From NCBI GenBank assembly GCA_026770575.1, contig MU657174.1:168782-231671 (forward strand): a stretch of 62,890 nt of DNA. The letters run 5' to 3'. The translations under genes were made by a program, and so were the position numbers. This DNA comes from Pelagophyceae sp. CCMP2097 (taxonomy: Eukaryota > Sar > Pelagophyceae). The notes below the pieces were generated by a model, which made no database searches, had not been told where the DNA came from, and saw only the letters and a list, made by a program, of their open reading frames with translations. Below are positions 31,153-42,200 of this stretch, in pieces. Each line of letters begins with the position of its first letter. Position 1 is the stretch's first letter.

Positions 31153-33699
31153 CTAGGACTCGCAGGCGAGCTTGATGAGGTGCTCCATGAAGACCTTCAA
31201 CGAGACGTCGTCGGTGGGAATGACCTGGCCGGCGTGGATGTCGGTCGAGTTGTGCGTCACGCTCGGGTTGAGCTTGCAGATGAGGAATCTGGCTTCGGAC
31301 TTGTTTTGGTCGCAGATGATGTAGCGCGGCAGCGGGAAGCGCCCGTCGATAATCTGCGTCGCGTCGGCCAGGGGCTGCATGAGCAGATCGCGGAAGGGTT
31401 TGTGCTCGTCGCGGTCCTGGTAGCCCTGCTCGCGCCATGCGGCGATGGTCTCGCCGTGGAAGACGATGACGTAGAAGAACGTGTCCAGCAGCAGAATCGT
31501 GTCCGCGCGCACGGAGGACGCGTCCAGGAGCACGGGCGTCGCCGGCGCCTGGAACGAGTACGAGAGGAGCGTCGGTTGGATCATGACGAGGGAGTTGGTC
31601 GTCGACTCGCGCACGAGGACCATGCGGTAGTACGCGGCCTCGTCGGGGGAAGAGTTGAACAACTGCAGGAACTGCGACCGCCGCAGGTTGAACATGAACT
31701 GCGGGTAGATTGCGAATTCGTCGGGCAGCGCAAAGGACCCCGGCTCGTCCTTGCGATACGAAGCGAATTTCGCACAGACGCGAATGAGCGACCGGTCGAG
31801 CCATCGCAAAATGTCGGCCACCTCCTCCGTCTCCGTGCGGTGGCACGCGATGCGCGCCATCAAGACCGCCGCCGCCTCCTGGTCGAACGACCGCGCCAGC
31901 GCGGCGCCGTCGGTCGGGTCCGTGTGCCACGCGCCGCACAAAGTCGTCGCGCGCAGGCGGTAGCGGCCGCTGGCGTGCTGGTACTGCGTCACGAACTGGA
32001 CGTAGCGGCGCTTGTGCGGCGCCATGGGCGCCGACGCCGAGTTGGTCACCTCGAAGTAGATGGCCAGCGTGCTCGACGGGTCCACGCCGCCCAGAGACCA
32101 CGCGTTGGTGCCGCCCTGGCCAATCTCCGTGTCGGCGACGTAGGCGGACTTCTTGCGCAGCGACTGGCAGGCGCCGATGGCGCCGGCGATCTTGAACTCG
32201 CGCGAGGTCACGATTTCCAGCGTCGCGGCGAAGCCCATGACCATGGCCCCCGCGTTGCCGGGCACGTCGTCGTCGGCGTGCCGGCGGAAGACGCGCCGCA
32301 GCGACTCCTTGAACACGGACTGCGTGAACGAGTCGCCGAGGACGATGAGGCCGCCGGTCTTGTCCACGCAGACGCGCATCTCGTGCAGGCCAACCTGGTC
32401 CAGCGACATGGCAAACACGTCAATCACGTGCGAGTTCGCCGACGCGCGCTCCGCCAGAGCGCCGTAGAACTTCAGCGCCGCCGCCATGTGCGGCGTCGCG
32501 CCCTTTTGGATGTCCGAGTGCGATCGCATGTCCTCGGTGCGAGCCTTGGCCACCACCAAACCAGGCCCCGCCGTCGGCGGCCCTCCGACGAAGAGCATGA
32601 TGCGCGCGCCCTGCCGCGGTACCGCCGTCTCCAGCAGGCCCACGGCGACGCTCAACGCGACGCCCGTGCAGCGCGTCGGCCGCTGGTCTGTGGGCGTCGG
32701 CCACGGATCGCGCTGCAGGTCCTCGAGGATCGACTCCAAATTAAAGGCGCAGTCCGAGACGGGCAGCAGGAAGCGACCGATGGCCGAGTCGCGGCCGCCG
32801 TGCACCGACTGCGGCGCTGCCGCCTGGCCGGCGGCGTACTGCGGCTGCCGCGGGCCGCCGCGCGCCTCGGGCGCCACGTGCAGCAGCTCTTGTACTTTCG
32901 CCACGGCGTACTCCTTGGTGCCGCGGAAGACGACGCTCTTGTGGCACTCCTGGTAGCCGAGCTCGTGCACCATGACGTGCGAGCCGTAGGTGATCAAGCC
33001 CACCAAGGCCTCTTCCGGGAGGAGGTTGAGCGTCTGCTGGATCGAATCCTTGAGTTCGTCGAGCTCGCCCTCGGGCAGGCACGTGTCCACGACGAAGAGG
33101 AAGCAGGGCGGGCCGACGCCGCGCGCCTGCAGCTCGTACTCGACGGTGGTGAACTGCGGGATCAGCTCGGCCGGCAGATTCGTCTCCGAAATGTTCTCCG
33201 CGTAGTGCGGCGGGAAGTGGTTGCGGCCCAGGCAAAAGGGGCACGTCCACAGCTTCGTCCGGAAGTCGACCTGCGCAAGAAAGATCGGGAAAGCGAGAGA
33301 AGATCCCCTGGGCTCTTCGCGGCCACCCGTCGCGGCGAATTTTCAAGCGCCGCGGGAAAGCTCGGGATGCATCGGCGGCGCCCGCGGCGCCGTCCGCAGG
33401 CCCGCGCACTCCCCGCGGTAAACGCGGCGCGCTCCTGAGTTCCGGGCCGAGGTCTGAAACTGGTGGACGCAGCGGCGCGCCTGGCAAAACGAGTTCAGGA
33501 CGGCGCCGCAGCCGTTGCAGCGGATGGGGTCGTAGACGAGCGGCGGCGGCTGCGTGATGCGCTTCAGCGGCGTGTACACGCAGCCGATGGGCACCACGAT
33601 GCGTGTCGCCTCGAGGCGCGACGCCGGCCAGACGCCCCACGACATGCGCGCCCCGTCGCGCTCCTCCTGCATCTGGAAATTGCCCGGAATCGGCTCCAT
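31153..33699 (-). CDS. SEC23: COPII inner-coat GTPase activator SEC23
   Basis: Two exons, about 33481-33699 and 31153-33270, giving 778 residues, the usual SEC23 length. Vis-a-vis the family: N-terminal [20 protein letters not shown], zinc-finger halves [12 protein letters not shown] and [24 protein letters not shown], the trunk with [10 protein letters not shown], and a gelsolin-like end with [19 protein letters not shown]23 with SEC24 forms the inner COPII coat at ER exit sites and is the GAP for SAR1. The intron is odd: the family alignment ([13 protein letters not shown]) needs a GC donor at 33480-33479. The nearest GT donor (33468) would insert ARRC after NSFCQ. The gene is head-to-head with SAR1, starts 371 bp apart. 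Confidence 0.95.
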
Positions 33700-34070
33700 C
33701 GCGCGAGGTGTCGGAGACCAGACACCAACCCGCGACGCCCCCGGGTCCGACGACGAGCCGCGGCCCTGTGAGCGAGTTTAAAAAAACTGTATAAAGTACG
33801 TTCGGGTGAAATTTTAAAAACATCGTGCGTCCGCGAAAACCCGGCCGTCGGGGGCGTGCGGCGGTCGTCCCAGGGCCCGCAAGCTCGGCACGCCTGCCCC
33901 ACGCACGCCAGGCCGCTTTTGACGCCTAGAGAATTCCCGGGAAAAAAGAGTCCGGTAACTCGCTCAACCTGTCTCGTTTTGGTGAGGCGTGGTCGCGTGT
34001 CGCGCTGCGAGAGCGAGTCGCGCGGCGGGACCGCGCATTCACGGTGCTCGCGTAGGCAGCAACCGGTGCG
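33700..34070. promoter_or_regulatory. 371-bp shared promoter region of SEC23 and SAR1
   Basis: Separates the divergent starts of two genes whose products bind each other. A TATA-like tataaag lies at 33790-33796 on the plus strand. The region is less GC-rich near SEC23. Bidirectional promoter function is inferred from geometry and from the functional link. Confidence 0.5.
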
Positions 34071-35083
34071 ATGTGGCTCTTCGATTGGGTCTTCAATGTA
34101 CTGGCCAACTTGGGCCTGTACCACAAGTCGGCCAAAATCCTCTTCCTCGGCCTCGACAATGCGGGCAAGACGACGCTGCTGCACATGCTGAAGGAGAACC
34201 GCGTCCAGATCCACCAACCGACGCTCCACCCCAGTATTGACTCGCAGCAGCGTCCGCGAGAAAAATGCTAAATTCCCGTCGTCGACGCGGCCGTCGTCCG
34301 TGGAGAGACTCAGTCGTCGTTCCGCCCCGTCTGCAACGGCAAATTTCTGCGCCGTTGCAAAATGCGGCCCTCTTGCAAGCTGGCGGGAACGAATGGAGCA
34401 TGTCGACGATTCCTTTTTCGCTTGATTCGGTCGAACTGTGAACGTTGGTCCTGCCCCCCACAGATCAGGACGAGCTGATCATCGGAAACATTCGCTTCAA
34501 GACGTTTGACCTCGGAGGCCACGAGACGGCCCGCCGGTGCGCACCGCGGCCGCGCGCGCTGGCGCGGAGAAATATTCCTCCCCGCATGGACGCCGACGCC
34601 GTCGCCGCAGGTTGTGGAAGGACTACTTCACGACGGTCGACGGTGTGGTGTACATGGTCGACGCCCTGGACCGCGGGCGATTCCCCGAGGCGAAGCGCGA
34701 GCTCGACTATTTGCTGACGTGCGACGAGCTCGCGGCGGTGCCGTTCCTCGTCCTCGGCAACAAGATCGACGCGCACTCGGCGGCGTCCGAGGACGACCTG
34801 CGGTACGCGCTCGGCCTCTTCGAGACGTACGGCAAGGACACGAACCGCTACCGCAACGAGGACGACGACAACAAAATTCGGCCGTGAGTCGCGCGTCCGA
34901 CGCTCGTCGGCGGGGAACTCTGCGCGGCCGGTGGGGAACTCTCCCGCGCCCATTGGCGCCTGATCGCACGCCCGCTTGCGCCTTTTGCTGACGGCCGCGG
35001 GCAGGATCGAACTGTTCATGTGCTCGGTGATCCGCAAGATGGGCTACGCGGACGGCTTCCGGTGGCTGGCGCAGTTCTTCTAG
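34071..35083 (+). CDS. SAR1: COPII small GTPase SAR1
   Basis: Four exons, 34071-34233, 34464-34536, 34611-34883 and 35005-35083, encode 195 residues. SAR1 hallmarks: an N-terminal amphipathic helix ([17 protein letters not shown]) for membrane insertion, P-loop GLDNAGKTT, switch I region HQPTLHP, DLGGHE (with the SAR1-type change from DTAGQ), NKID for guanine specificity, and the end [13 protein letters not shown]. The GTP form recruits SEC23/SEC24 at the ER. The first intron is long for this window (230 nt). The linker before IELFMCS is acidic (NEDDDNK), slightly unlike animal SAR1. All introns have GT donors and AG acceptors. Confidence 0.96.
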
Positions 35084-35417
35084 GCGGGCTCGGCCTGCCC
35101 CGCGGCGCCGCAACACGGCGGCGGGGGCAGGGCACCCAAGCCCGACGCGGCGCGGGGGCAGCGATGAGGCACCTGGAAGTTATAAATGACTAACCTAGGA
35201 AGAAAATTTGAAGGAGCGCCGCCGCCAACTCCAGAGGCAGCGCCGGCCCGCGCGTGCCGTGGACCCGCCACGGAGCACCTGCCGGGAGGGCGGTGTCGCG
35301 CGCCGCGCACAGCGGCGACCGGTGCATTCTCGAACTGAGTCCCTCCGAGCGGGTTTCATTTGGCGATTAGTGACGACGACTTTCTTGCCCTTGCAAGCGG
35401 CGCAGGACCTCGACGGC

Positions 35418-37325
35418 ATGGATTGGACGGCCTTGCCCGAGGCCGTGCAGAGCGTCGCGTGCTACTTGTGCGCGAGGCCGTCCTCCGTCGCCACGATTCA
35501 AGCGGACGACGACGCCGACGACGCCGACGACGACGCGGCCTCTTCGTCTCGCTGTCGCGCGCGGACCCGGGTGGCATCGAGGCAGTCGACCCAAACCGAC
35601 GACGACGACGACGACGACGACGACGAAGCGGCGCGGGGTGGCGTGCTGATTTCGCGGGCGGCGGCCGCGCTCGCCCGCGGCCGCACGGCGGCGGCGGCGT
35701 GGTCCAGCGCCCGCGCAGTCTGCCGGCGCTGGCGCGACGCTTGGGCCAACGCGCGCGGCCCGACGCTCGAGGTCGACGGCGGCGCCGCTTCAGCGCGGCG
35801 GCTGCGGCGCGGGGCCGCGGGGCCGGCGTTTGAGGTGTGCCGCGTTGTCGACTGGGAATCGTTCCCGGACGACGCCCTGCGGCTTTTACGGCGCCAGGCT
35901 TCGACGCTCTGGCTCGAGACGGCGGGGCCGCTCGACGACGCACGGGCGCTCCGCCTCGCGGCTATCCTCGCCGACGCCGCGGGCGGTACAAACGACGCGA
36001 CGGTGCTCATCGCGGCCGCGCGGCTCACGTGCGACGGCGCGGCGGCGGCGGCGCTGGGCTGCGCGTGCGCTCCTTTCCGGCACGTCGGCGTCCGAGTGCT
36101 GCGCGGCGTCCGGCGCACGGCGGAGTACGTGGCCACGGCGTCTGGCGGCGAACTCAAAGCGGGCGCGTCGCCCCTCGGAGCGCTCGTTTCCGCGCTCCTC
36201 GAAGCGAGGGCCGAAGCGAGGGCTGTCCTCGGCCCGGATTCATCGCGCGAAGTCTGCGGGGCTGCCGCGGTGCGCTGTGCAGCCGCGCGGCGCGTCGAAG
36301 TGGGGATTGCGCGGCACGGCCTGGCACAAGACGAGCTCGACGTCATCGGCGCCGTCGCGCCGCGAGTCTCGCACCTGGCGCTCTCGGCGTGCCCCCGGCG
36401 CACGCGGCGTCAGAGGCGCGCCTCGTCATCTTCGTCGTCCTCGTCCTCGTCCGAGGAGGAGGGCGCTGCGTCGCGTCGCCGGTCCGTGGACGCAGCAAAG
36501 TTCGTCTGGCAAATCGCCGCGCCGACGTGCTGCGCGCTCCGGCGGGCACAAATCACAGACGTCACGCTCCGAGTGTGCGTCCCTGCGCTGTGGGGTGGTG
36601 CAAGACACGCGTTCTGTAGGTCCGAGCTGGCGCTGCTCGTGGCGCTGCCGTTCCTCGACGCTTTGCGCTGCGGCGGCCCGTCTCTCTCGGGCGCGTTCTA
36701 CGTCGACGCCGCGCGGCCGCGGGAGCCGCAGCTAAGGCGCGTCACGCACGCTTTGTGGCCTTCGCCCGCGCTGCGCCGAGGCCTTCGTTCTCTCCGGCTG
36801 GACCTCGGCGGCACGCCGGCAAAGCTCGCCGACGAACTGCTTGTCGCCGTCGCCAACGGCCTCCACGCCGGGCTCTTGACGAAACTCGACGTCCGCGGCG
36901 TTTGTGTGACGCCCAAAGCCGCCGCCGCGCTCCGGAGCGTCGTCGCAAGAGACGGCGCAAACCTCGCCTCGCTCGCCATAAAAGGTACGATCAAGAGCGC
37001 CGACAGGGCGCGCGTCGGCGCCGAGATGCTCCGCCTCATACGCGGCCGCGCAGCGCCGCTCGTCCAAGCTAGCCTGCCGCTAAGACTCGACGAAGACGAC
37101 GACGACTCGGATGATGAGGATGATGACGTCGACGACGACGCGGACGATGGGTTCGCCGCCCTTCGAGACTGCTCGCTGCTCCGCGAGGAGCTCGACGCTC
37201 TTCTCGCCCGCGACGGCGCCGTCGCCTTTGACGGCCGAGACGTCACGCTCGCCGCGCCGCGTTCGCGCGCAGCAGCGGCGCACTGGCCGCCGGGCCGCGA
37301 GACGCGGCGGCGGGGGCCCTACTAG
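35418..37325 (+). CDS. F-box-like / leucine-rich-repeat protein with acidic tracts
   Basis: Intronless, 635 residues from the ATG at 35418. The start LPEAVQSVACYL and the downstream RAVCRRWRDAW look like an F-box interrupted by an acidic insert (nine Asp in a row near residue 55). The middle and C-terminal parts have leucine-rich-repeat-like strands (LRSLRLDLGG, LTKLDVRGV). There is a Ser run followed by EEE near residue 345 and another Asp-rich stretch near 560. F-box/LRR proteins select substrates for SCF ubiquitin ligases, which is inferred here. The sequence before the ATG (gcaagcggcgcag) could be an acceptor, so an upstream exon is possible. Confidence 0.55.
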   Translation: MDWTALPEAVQSVACYLCARPSSVATIQADDDADDADDDAASSSRCRARTRVASRQSTQTDDDDDDDDDEAARGGVLISRAAAALARGRTAAAAWSSARAVCRRWRDAWANARGPTLEVDGGAASARRLRRGAAGPAFEVCRVVDWESFPDDALRLLRRQASTLWLETAGPLDDARALRLAAILADAAGGTNDATVLIAAARLTCDGAAAAALGCACAPFRHVGVRVLRGVRRTAEYVATASGGELKAGASPLGALVSALLEARAEARAVLGPDSSREVCGAAAVRCAAARRVEVGIARHGLAQDELDVIGAVAPRVSHLALSACPRRTRRQRRASSSSSSSSSSEEEGAASRRRSVDAAKFVWQIAAPTCCALRRAQITDVTLRVCVPALWGGARHAFCRSELALLVALPFLDALRCGGPSLSGAFYVDAARPREPQLRRVTHALWPSPALRRGLRSLRLDLGGTPAKLADELLVAVANGLHAGLLTKLDVRGVCVTPKAAAALRSVVARDGANLASLAIKGTIKSADRARVGAEMLRLIRGRAAPLVQASLPLRLDEDDDDSDDEDDDVDDDADDGFAALRDCSLLREELDALLARDGAVAFDGRDVTLAAPRSRAAAAHWPPGRETRRRGPY

Positions 37326-37345
37326 CATGATTCCGCCTCGCTTAA

Positions 37346-37980
37346 ATGCGACGGCGACTCGCCCTGCGGTGTTGCGCGTTTTCGCTGGTGCCCGCGTTGG
37401 CGCCGACGCGGCGCACCGTTTGCCACTTTGAAACGGCCGACGCCGACGACGTCTGGCGCGCGCTCATCGACCTTGGATCGCGCAGCAAGGCCGACTTTTG
37501 CTGCGCCGCCCTCTGGCGGAGGCGTGGTGCGTTGATTCCTGTATCCGCTTGAAACATCAAGCGGCTGGTGCGGACGCCTCCCTCTAGGCGATGGCCGTCG
37601 CGGCGCAGGAGGATTGCGGCACGTCGCCGTCGCCCCTTTGATTCCGCGCTGGACACCGCGCGCGACTCGTCGGCCGCGCCCGTCGGCGACGATCCCCCTC
37701 GGCGACGACCCCGGCGGCGCGGCAGCCGTCGTCAGCGCCTGGGCGGCGCGGCTCTCGCAGGTCTGGCTCGTCTGCCAGCCGGATGTCTCGCCGTCGCAAG
37801 GAGACGACAGCGACGACCGTCGTTCGACTCGCCTCGGAAGGATTCCGCCTCGACACCGCCCCAAGGATCCAGCCGCCCTCGCGGAGGCAGCGCGTGGTAG
37901 TAATCCCAGGGATATCAACGTGCTTCCGGCCGCGTTCTGCCCACGCGGCGCTGGGAGCGGCGGTGGTGCCCTTCCGTTAG
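37346..37980 (+). CDS. Hypothetical protein with signal-like leader, exon structure uncertain
   Basis: Starts 20 bp after the F-box-like gene on the same strand. The leader MRRRLALRCCAFSLVPALAP is short, basic and hydrophobic, like a signal or plastid leader. The text then runs TVCHFETADADDVWRALIDL. A donor (gtggtgcg, near 37525) and an acceptor (cctctag, near 37588) join it to a second frame with LRHVAVAPLIPRW, IPLGDDPGGAAAVVSAWAARL and VWLVCQPDVSPSQ. Beyond about 37810 I cannot tell which frame is used. A stop in one frame falls at 37978-37980, just before the convergent U1-C gene. I do not recognise the family. Confidence 0.4.
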
Positions 37981-37985
37981 GCGGC

Positions 37986-38976
37986 TCAGTATTGAGGCGG
38001 CATAGGCGGCGGCATGGGCGGCGGCATGGGTGGCGCGGCCCCGTAGCCAAAGGGCGGTCGCGGCATGCCCATCTGGCCGGGCATCCCCTGGCCGGGCATG
38101 CCCATTGGCGGCCTCGGCACGGAGCCCGGCGGCGGCGGCACGCTGCCGCGCGGCGGCGGCCCGCCCATGCCCATGCCGCCCTGCATCTGGCCGGGCATGC
38201 CCATGGGCGGCCGCATGCCCATCTGGCCCTGCATCTGCGCCTGCATGCCGCCCATCTGGCCCATCTGGTGGTGCATCATGCCTTGCGGCGGCATGCCCGG
38301 AGGCATGCGCGGCGGCGCCATGCCCATCATGCCGCGCGGCGGCATGCCGGGAGGCATGCGCGGCATGCCCTGCATCGGGCCGCCCATGCCGAGCCTACGT
38401 TCATTAGTGTGTGGCGGCCGACTGATTGGGAAGATGCTCACATCATGCGGTTGGGCATCATGTGCTGCTGCTGCTGCATCAGCTGCATCATGGGCGCGCG
38501 GCCGCCGAGCATGGCCATGCCCATGCCGCCCATGCCGCCCATGCCCATGTTGGAGCCCTCGTAAAACTTTTTCATGTACGACTCGTAATACATCTTCACG
38601 TTCTCGCGGTGCTTCCAGCCTAAGACGGGCGGGGTTTGCGGCGTCCAAGCACGCCTCAACGCTCGGCAGACGTACCGCGGATGTGCTGCTTGCGGCCAGG
38701 CGCCGAGTCGTGCGTGAGGTAGACGTCACCTGTGTTCAGCAGTGAGACCAGACAACGCCGCTCAGCGCGGCCCCCGAGGGCCCCGCCGCGGTGAGGCCAG
38801 ACGAATCCGCGAGCCAACGGGCCCCGCCGCGGCGGCCGGAGGGAGGTGGCCGCGCGTGCGGACGCAGGGCGCGCGCAGTAGTCGCCTACGGGCAGCAGGT
38901 GAGAGCCAACGTGCGAGACGCGTCAAAAAGTCGAAGATTCGATTGGGCGCCGGGCGTTGCAAAAGTAGCGGGGCAT
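37986..38976 (-). CDS. SNRPC: U1 snRNP protein C (U1-C)
   Basis: Five exons, 38961-38976, 38877-38885, 38676-38729, 38442-38619 and 37986-38394, give 221 residues. The joined N-terminus MPRYFCDYCDVYLTHDS with RKQHIRGWKH is a textbook U1-C zinc finger with ligands C6, C9, H24 and H30 at the usual positions. The rest is the Met/Pro/Gly-rich tail (GMPPRGMMGM, PPPMPPQY). U1-C stabilises pairing of U1 snRNA with the 5' splice site. The first two introns have GC donors (T/gcaacg and T/gcgcgc) with acceptors cccgtag and cacag. They isolate a 9-nt exon that supplies Asp-Tyr and parts of both zinc Cys codons. The last two introns use gtacgt and gtgagc. The gene is head-to-head with the RCC1 gene. Confidence 0.92.
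38730..38876 (-). other. GC-AG intron 2 of U1-C (147 nt)
   Basis: Begins gcgcgc and ends cacag on the minus strand, in phase 1 inside the Cys9 codon. With intron 1 it defines the 9-nt exon at 38877-38885. Confidence 0.85.
38886..38960 (-). other. GC-AG intron 1 of U1-C (75 nt)
   Basis: Begins gcaacg and ends cccgtag on the minus strand, in phase 1 inside the Cys6 codon. No GT alternative restores the zinc finger. Confidence 0.85.
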
Positions 38977-39248
38977 CTTGCGCGCGCCCTTCAAGACACG
39001 AACCGGCCCAGCACGCGCAGCCTGGGCTCTGGGGCGGCCTGTTGCGCGAGTGGGCTCGCTTAAAAGAGCTAGAGCGATGCAAATACAGGGCATTTTACCA
39101 CAAAAACTACCCCTTTCAGGCCAACGGCCTCGTGGCAGCTGCGCTCGACGGCGCCGCTGAGGCGAGGCGCCAGCGGCCTGCCTCTTCCCAGGGGCTCGAC
39201 GGGCCGCCGCCGTGGGAGTCTCTTGCGAGTCCTCGATCGGGGGGCGGC

Positions 39249-42200
39249 ATGGACGACGATGAGGGCACCGTCGTGGACACGGAGGCGCTGCGGCTGATGA
39301 CTCCGGAGCAGCTCTTTTCCAAGTTCGACACGGACGCGTCCGGCTTGATCTCTTTAGAGGAGTTCAAGGTGCTGCTCGAGGCGATGCAGATCCGAATGTC
39401 TGCCCCAAAGTCGCTCAAGTACTTTAAAATGTGCGACGTCGACGGCTCCGGCGAGATCGACCTGCCAGAGTTCAAGGTCGCTCTATTCGCGGTCGACCCG
39501 GTCAACGGCAACGAGATTGGGTTCCAGCCCTCTGCGCTGTTGATGCCTTTGGACACGTTTGAGATGTTTGACGAGGACGGCTCCGGGGAGATTGACGAGG
39601 ACGAATTCGTTTTCGTGATGGAGTACTTGAACGTCAAGCTCACCGACGAGAAGCAGGAGGTGTTGTTCCAAAAGTACGACAAGGATGGCTCGGGGAAGAT
39701 TTCCTACGACGAGTTTAAGAACATTTGGCTCGAAGTGGCAGACGTAAAAAAGGAACTCCGAGACAGAGGCGCTGACGTGCCAAAGTTCGCGACGCGCTAC
39801 GCCTTGCAGAAGATGTTGCGAAGGCTTCTCGACGACGAGGAAGAGGCGGAGAAGCGGGCTATGGCCGAAGCAGCAAGGTTTAGGGCGTGGCGTACCATTT
39901 TGGAACAGAAAAACGTGGCCATTAAACATGCAAGGCGAAGGGCCCAGGTCGAACTTTGCAAAGCTTTAGACGCGGCGGGGCAGATCTACGTCTTCGGCCG
40001 CGGCAGCCTTGGCCAGTTTGACGCGCCGCCGGGGAAAGTCGCCGGCGTCGGCGGCGCTTTGGTCAGGAAACTCTGGAAGAGGCGCGTCACCGCCGGCCGC
40101 GACGACATGTTGGTCGGCGCCAACGGCCTGGACGCCAAGGACGCGGTGGACGTCGAAACGCTTCGAAAAGTGATGGCTTCGTCTCACTTTGCGGGCATCG
40201 CCGTCGCAGAGAACACTTCCGCTTTATGGGGCAGGCGCGTCGTCAAGGCCGCCGTCGCGGACACTGTCATTTTAGCTCTTTCAGATTTGGGAGACATGTG
40301 GACCTGGGGGGGGTCGGACCACTGGTGGTACGAAGTTGAACTTGATGCGTACTGGCAAAACCACTGGCGCGGCAACACCACGCCACGCTCCCAGCTCCTG
40401 CTGGGCACGCGGGGCCTCAGCGAGAAGCTCGAGGGTTTGGAGGACGGCGCCGTGGCGGCCGACGGCGACGAGGCTTTAAAAGTGGTTTTGACGTACTTTG
40501 ACGCGTGGTCCGCCCCCCCACCGGACATGACCCCGAAGCGCTACTACGAGGAGGTCTGTTTGCCTCGAGTGGATTATAACCACATGAAGATGGCCCTCGA
40601 GTGTCGCGGGAAAGACGTTGGCGACGGCACCAAGGCGACGCTCGCCCGAATGCTCTACCGCGACGTGCTCTTAGAGAAGCGCGTCCTCGGCGAGCGCGCG
40701 CACCGGCGCGTCCACGAGCTCGAGGACGAGATCCGGGATCTTGAAAAGAGGCGGAAATCTTCACTCGCGAAAAAGCTGAAGCTGGACGTACAAAAGGTCT
40801 GGGCGCCTCTGCGCGAGATCCAAGCAGAGGAGGACGCCGCCGCCGCCGCTCTTCAGGCATCGAGCCTCGTCGAGGGCGTCGCCCAGCGCGAGCGCGCCTA
40901 CCAGAAGTGGCGCGACCGCGTCGTCTCGGCTCGAAGAAACATGGTGCCGGAATTTACGCCCAGAGGCAACTCTTTAGCTTTACAGCCGGGCGGCATCACC
41001 GCGCGCGGCGCAAAGGCTTCCAAGCAACCCAGCGGCTTCGCTGCCATCCGGGACGTGGCCGCCGGCGCGCAGCACCTGGCCGCGGTGCACCAGTCTGGAG
41101 CAATGTACACTTGGGGCAGCGGCGCTTCCGGGCGTTTGGGCTTGGATGTCACCCAAAACGGCGACCCGCGCGCCGACGCCGCCAAGCCCACGCTGGTGCA
41201 AGCTCTAGAGTCGATCCCAGTCGTCGCGCTGGCCTGCGGCCACGCGCACTCGGCGTGCATTACCGGAGCGAGAGACCTGTACGTCTGGGGCAGCGCCGCT
41301 TCGGGCCAACTCGGCGTCGGCGACCACGCGAAAGAGGCAGAGTGCTACGCCTCGCTCCCCATCTTAGTGCGGCTCCCATTTTTAAGTGGGTCCAAGGAGA
41401 AGCCGATGGTCAGGCACGTCTCGTGCGGGGCGTCGCACACGGCGTGCGTCACCGTCGACGGCAGCTTGTACGTCTGGGGCTGCGGCGACGGCGGCAGGCT
41501 CGGGCTGGGCACGGAGCAGCGCGGCTTTGCGACGAGGTGGTCGCCTGCGTGCGTCGAGTCGCTGCGGGACGTGAAGATGGCCGACGTGGCGTGCGGCAAC
41601 GCTTGCACAATCTGCTCCTCCGTCTACGAGCAAGTCTTCAGCAGCAAGGCCAAGGCCAGCGAGGGCGGCGACGTCTACGTCGCCGGGTCGGCGAGCGTTT
41701 TAGGCGCCAATCATTCAACTTTTACAAGGCTCCGGTCTTCGGCGTTGGACGGCGTGTTTGCGGTGAAAGTCGCGGCGGGTTTCGCGCACCAGGCTTTCGT
41801 CTCCAGCGAGGGCGAGCTCTACTGCTGGGGCAACAACCACGACTCGTGCTGCGCGCAGCCGGCGGTGGTGCGCTTTTTAAGAGAGCCGACCTTGGTCAAG
41901 TGCCTTTACGAGCGGCCTTCGAACATCGCGCTCTTTAAGCCGGTCAAGATGTCTTCGGTGTACGGCGGCCTCGACGCCGAGATAGCGGTCGACGGCAACA
42001 CTGACGGCCACAACCCAAAGACTTGCATCTCGACGCAGCAGGATGCGCAGGCCTGGTTCGAGGTGGACTTGGGCGCCGAAGCGGCAGTCCAAACTATCAG
42101 AGTCTGGAACAGGTGCGACGAACCTTCAGATGCGACGATGCGCCGCGACAAGTTCTCTTCGAGGCTCGTGCCCGCGTGGTTGATGGTCTCGCAGGTGCCT

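Noticed and set aside
37322..38050. Minus-strand frame of 242 codons opposite the hypothetical gene
   Set aside because: It overlaps the U1-C 3' end in another frame, starts without ATG and reads as Arg/Pro low-complexity sequence.
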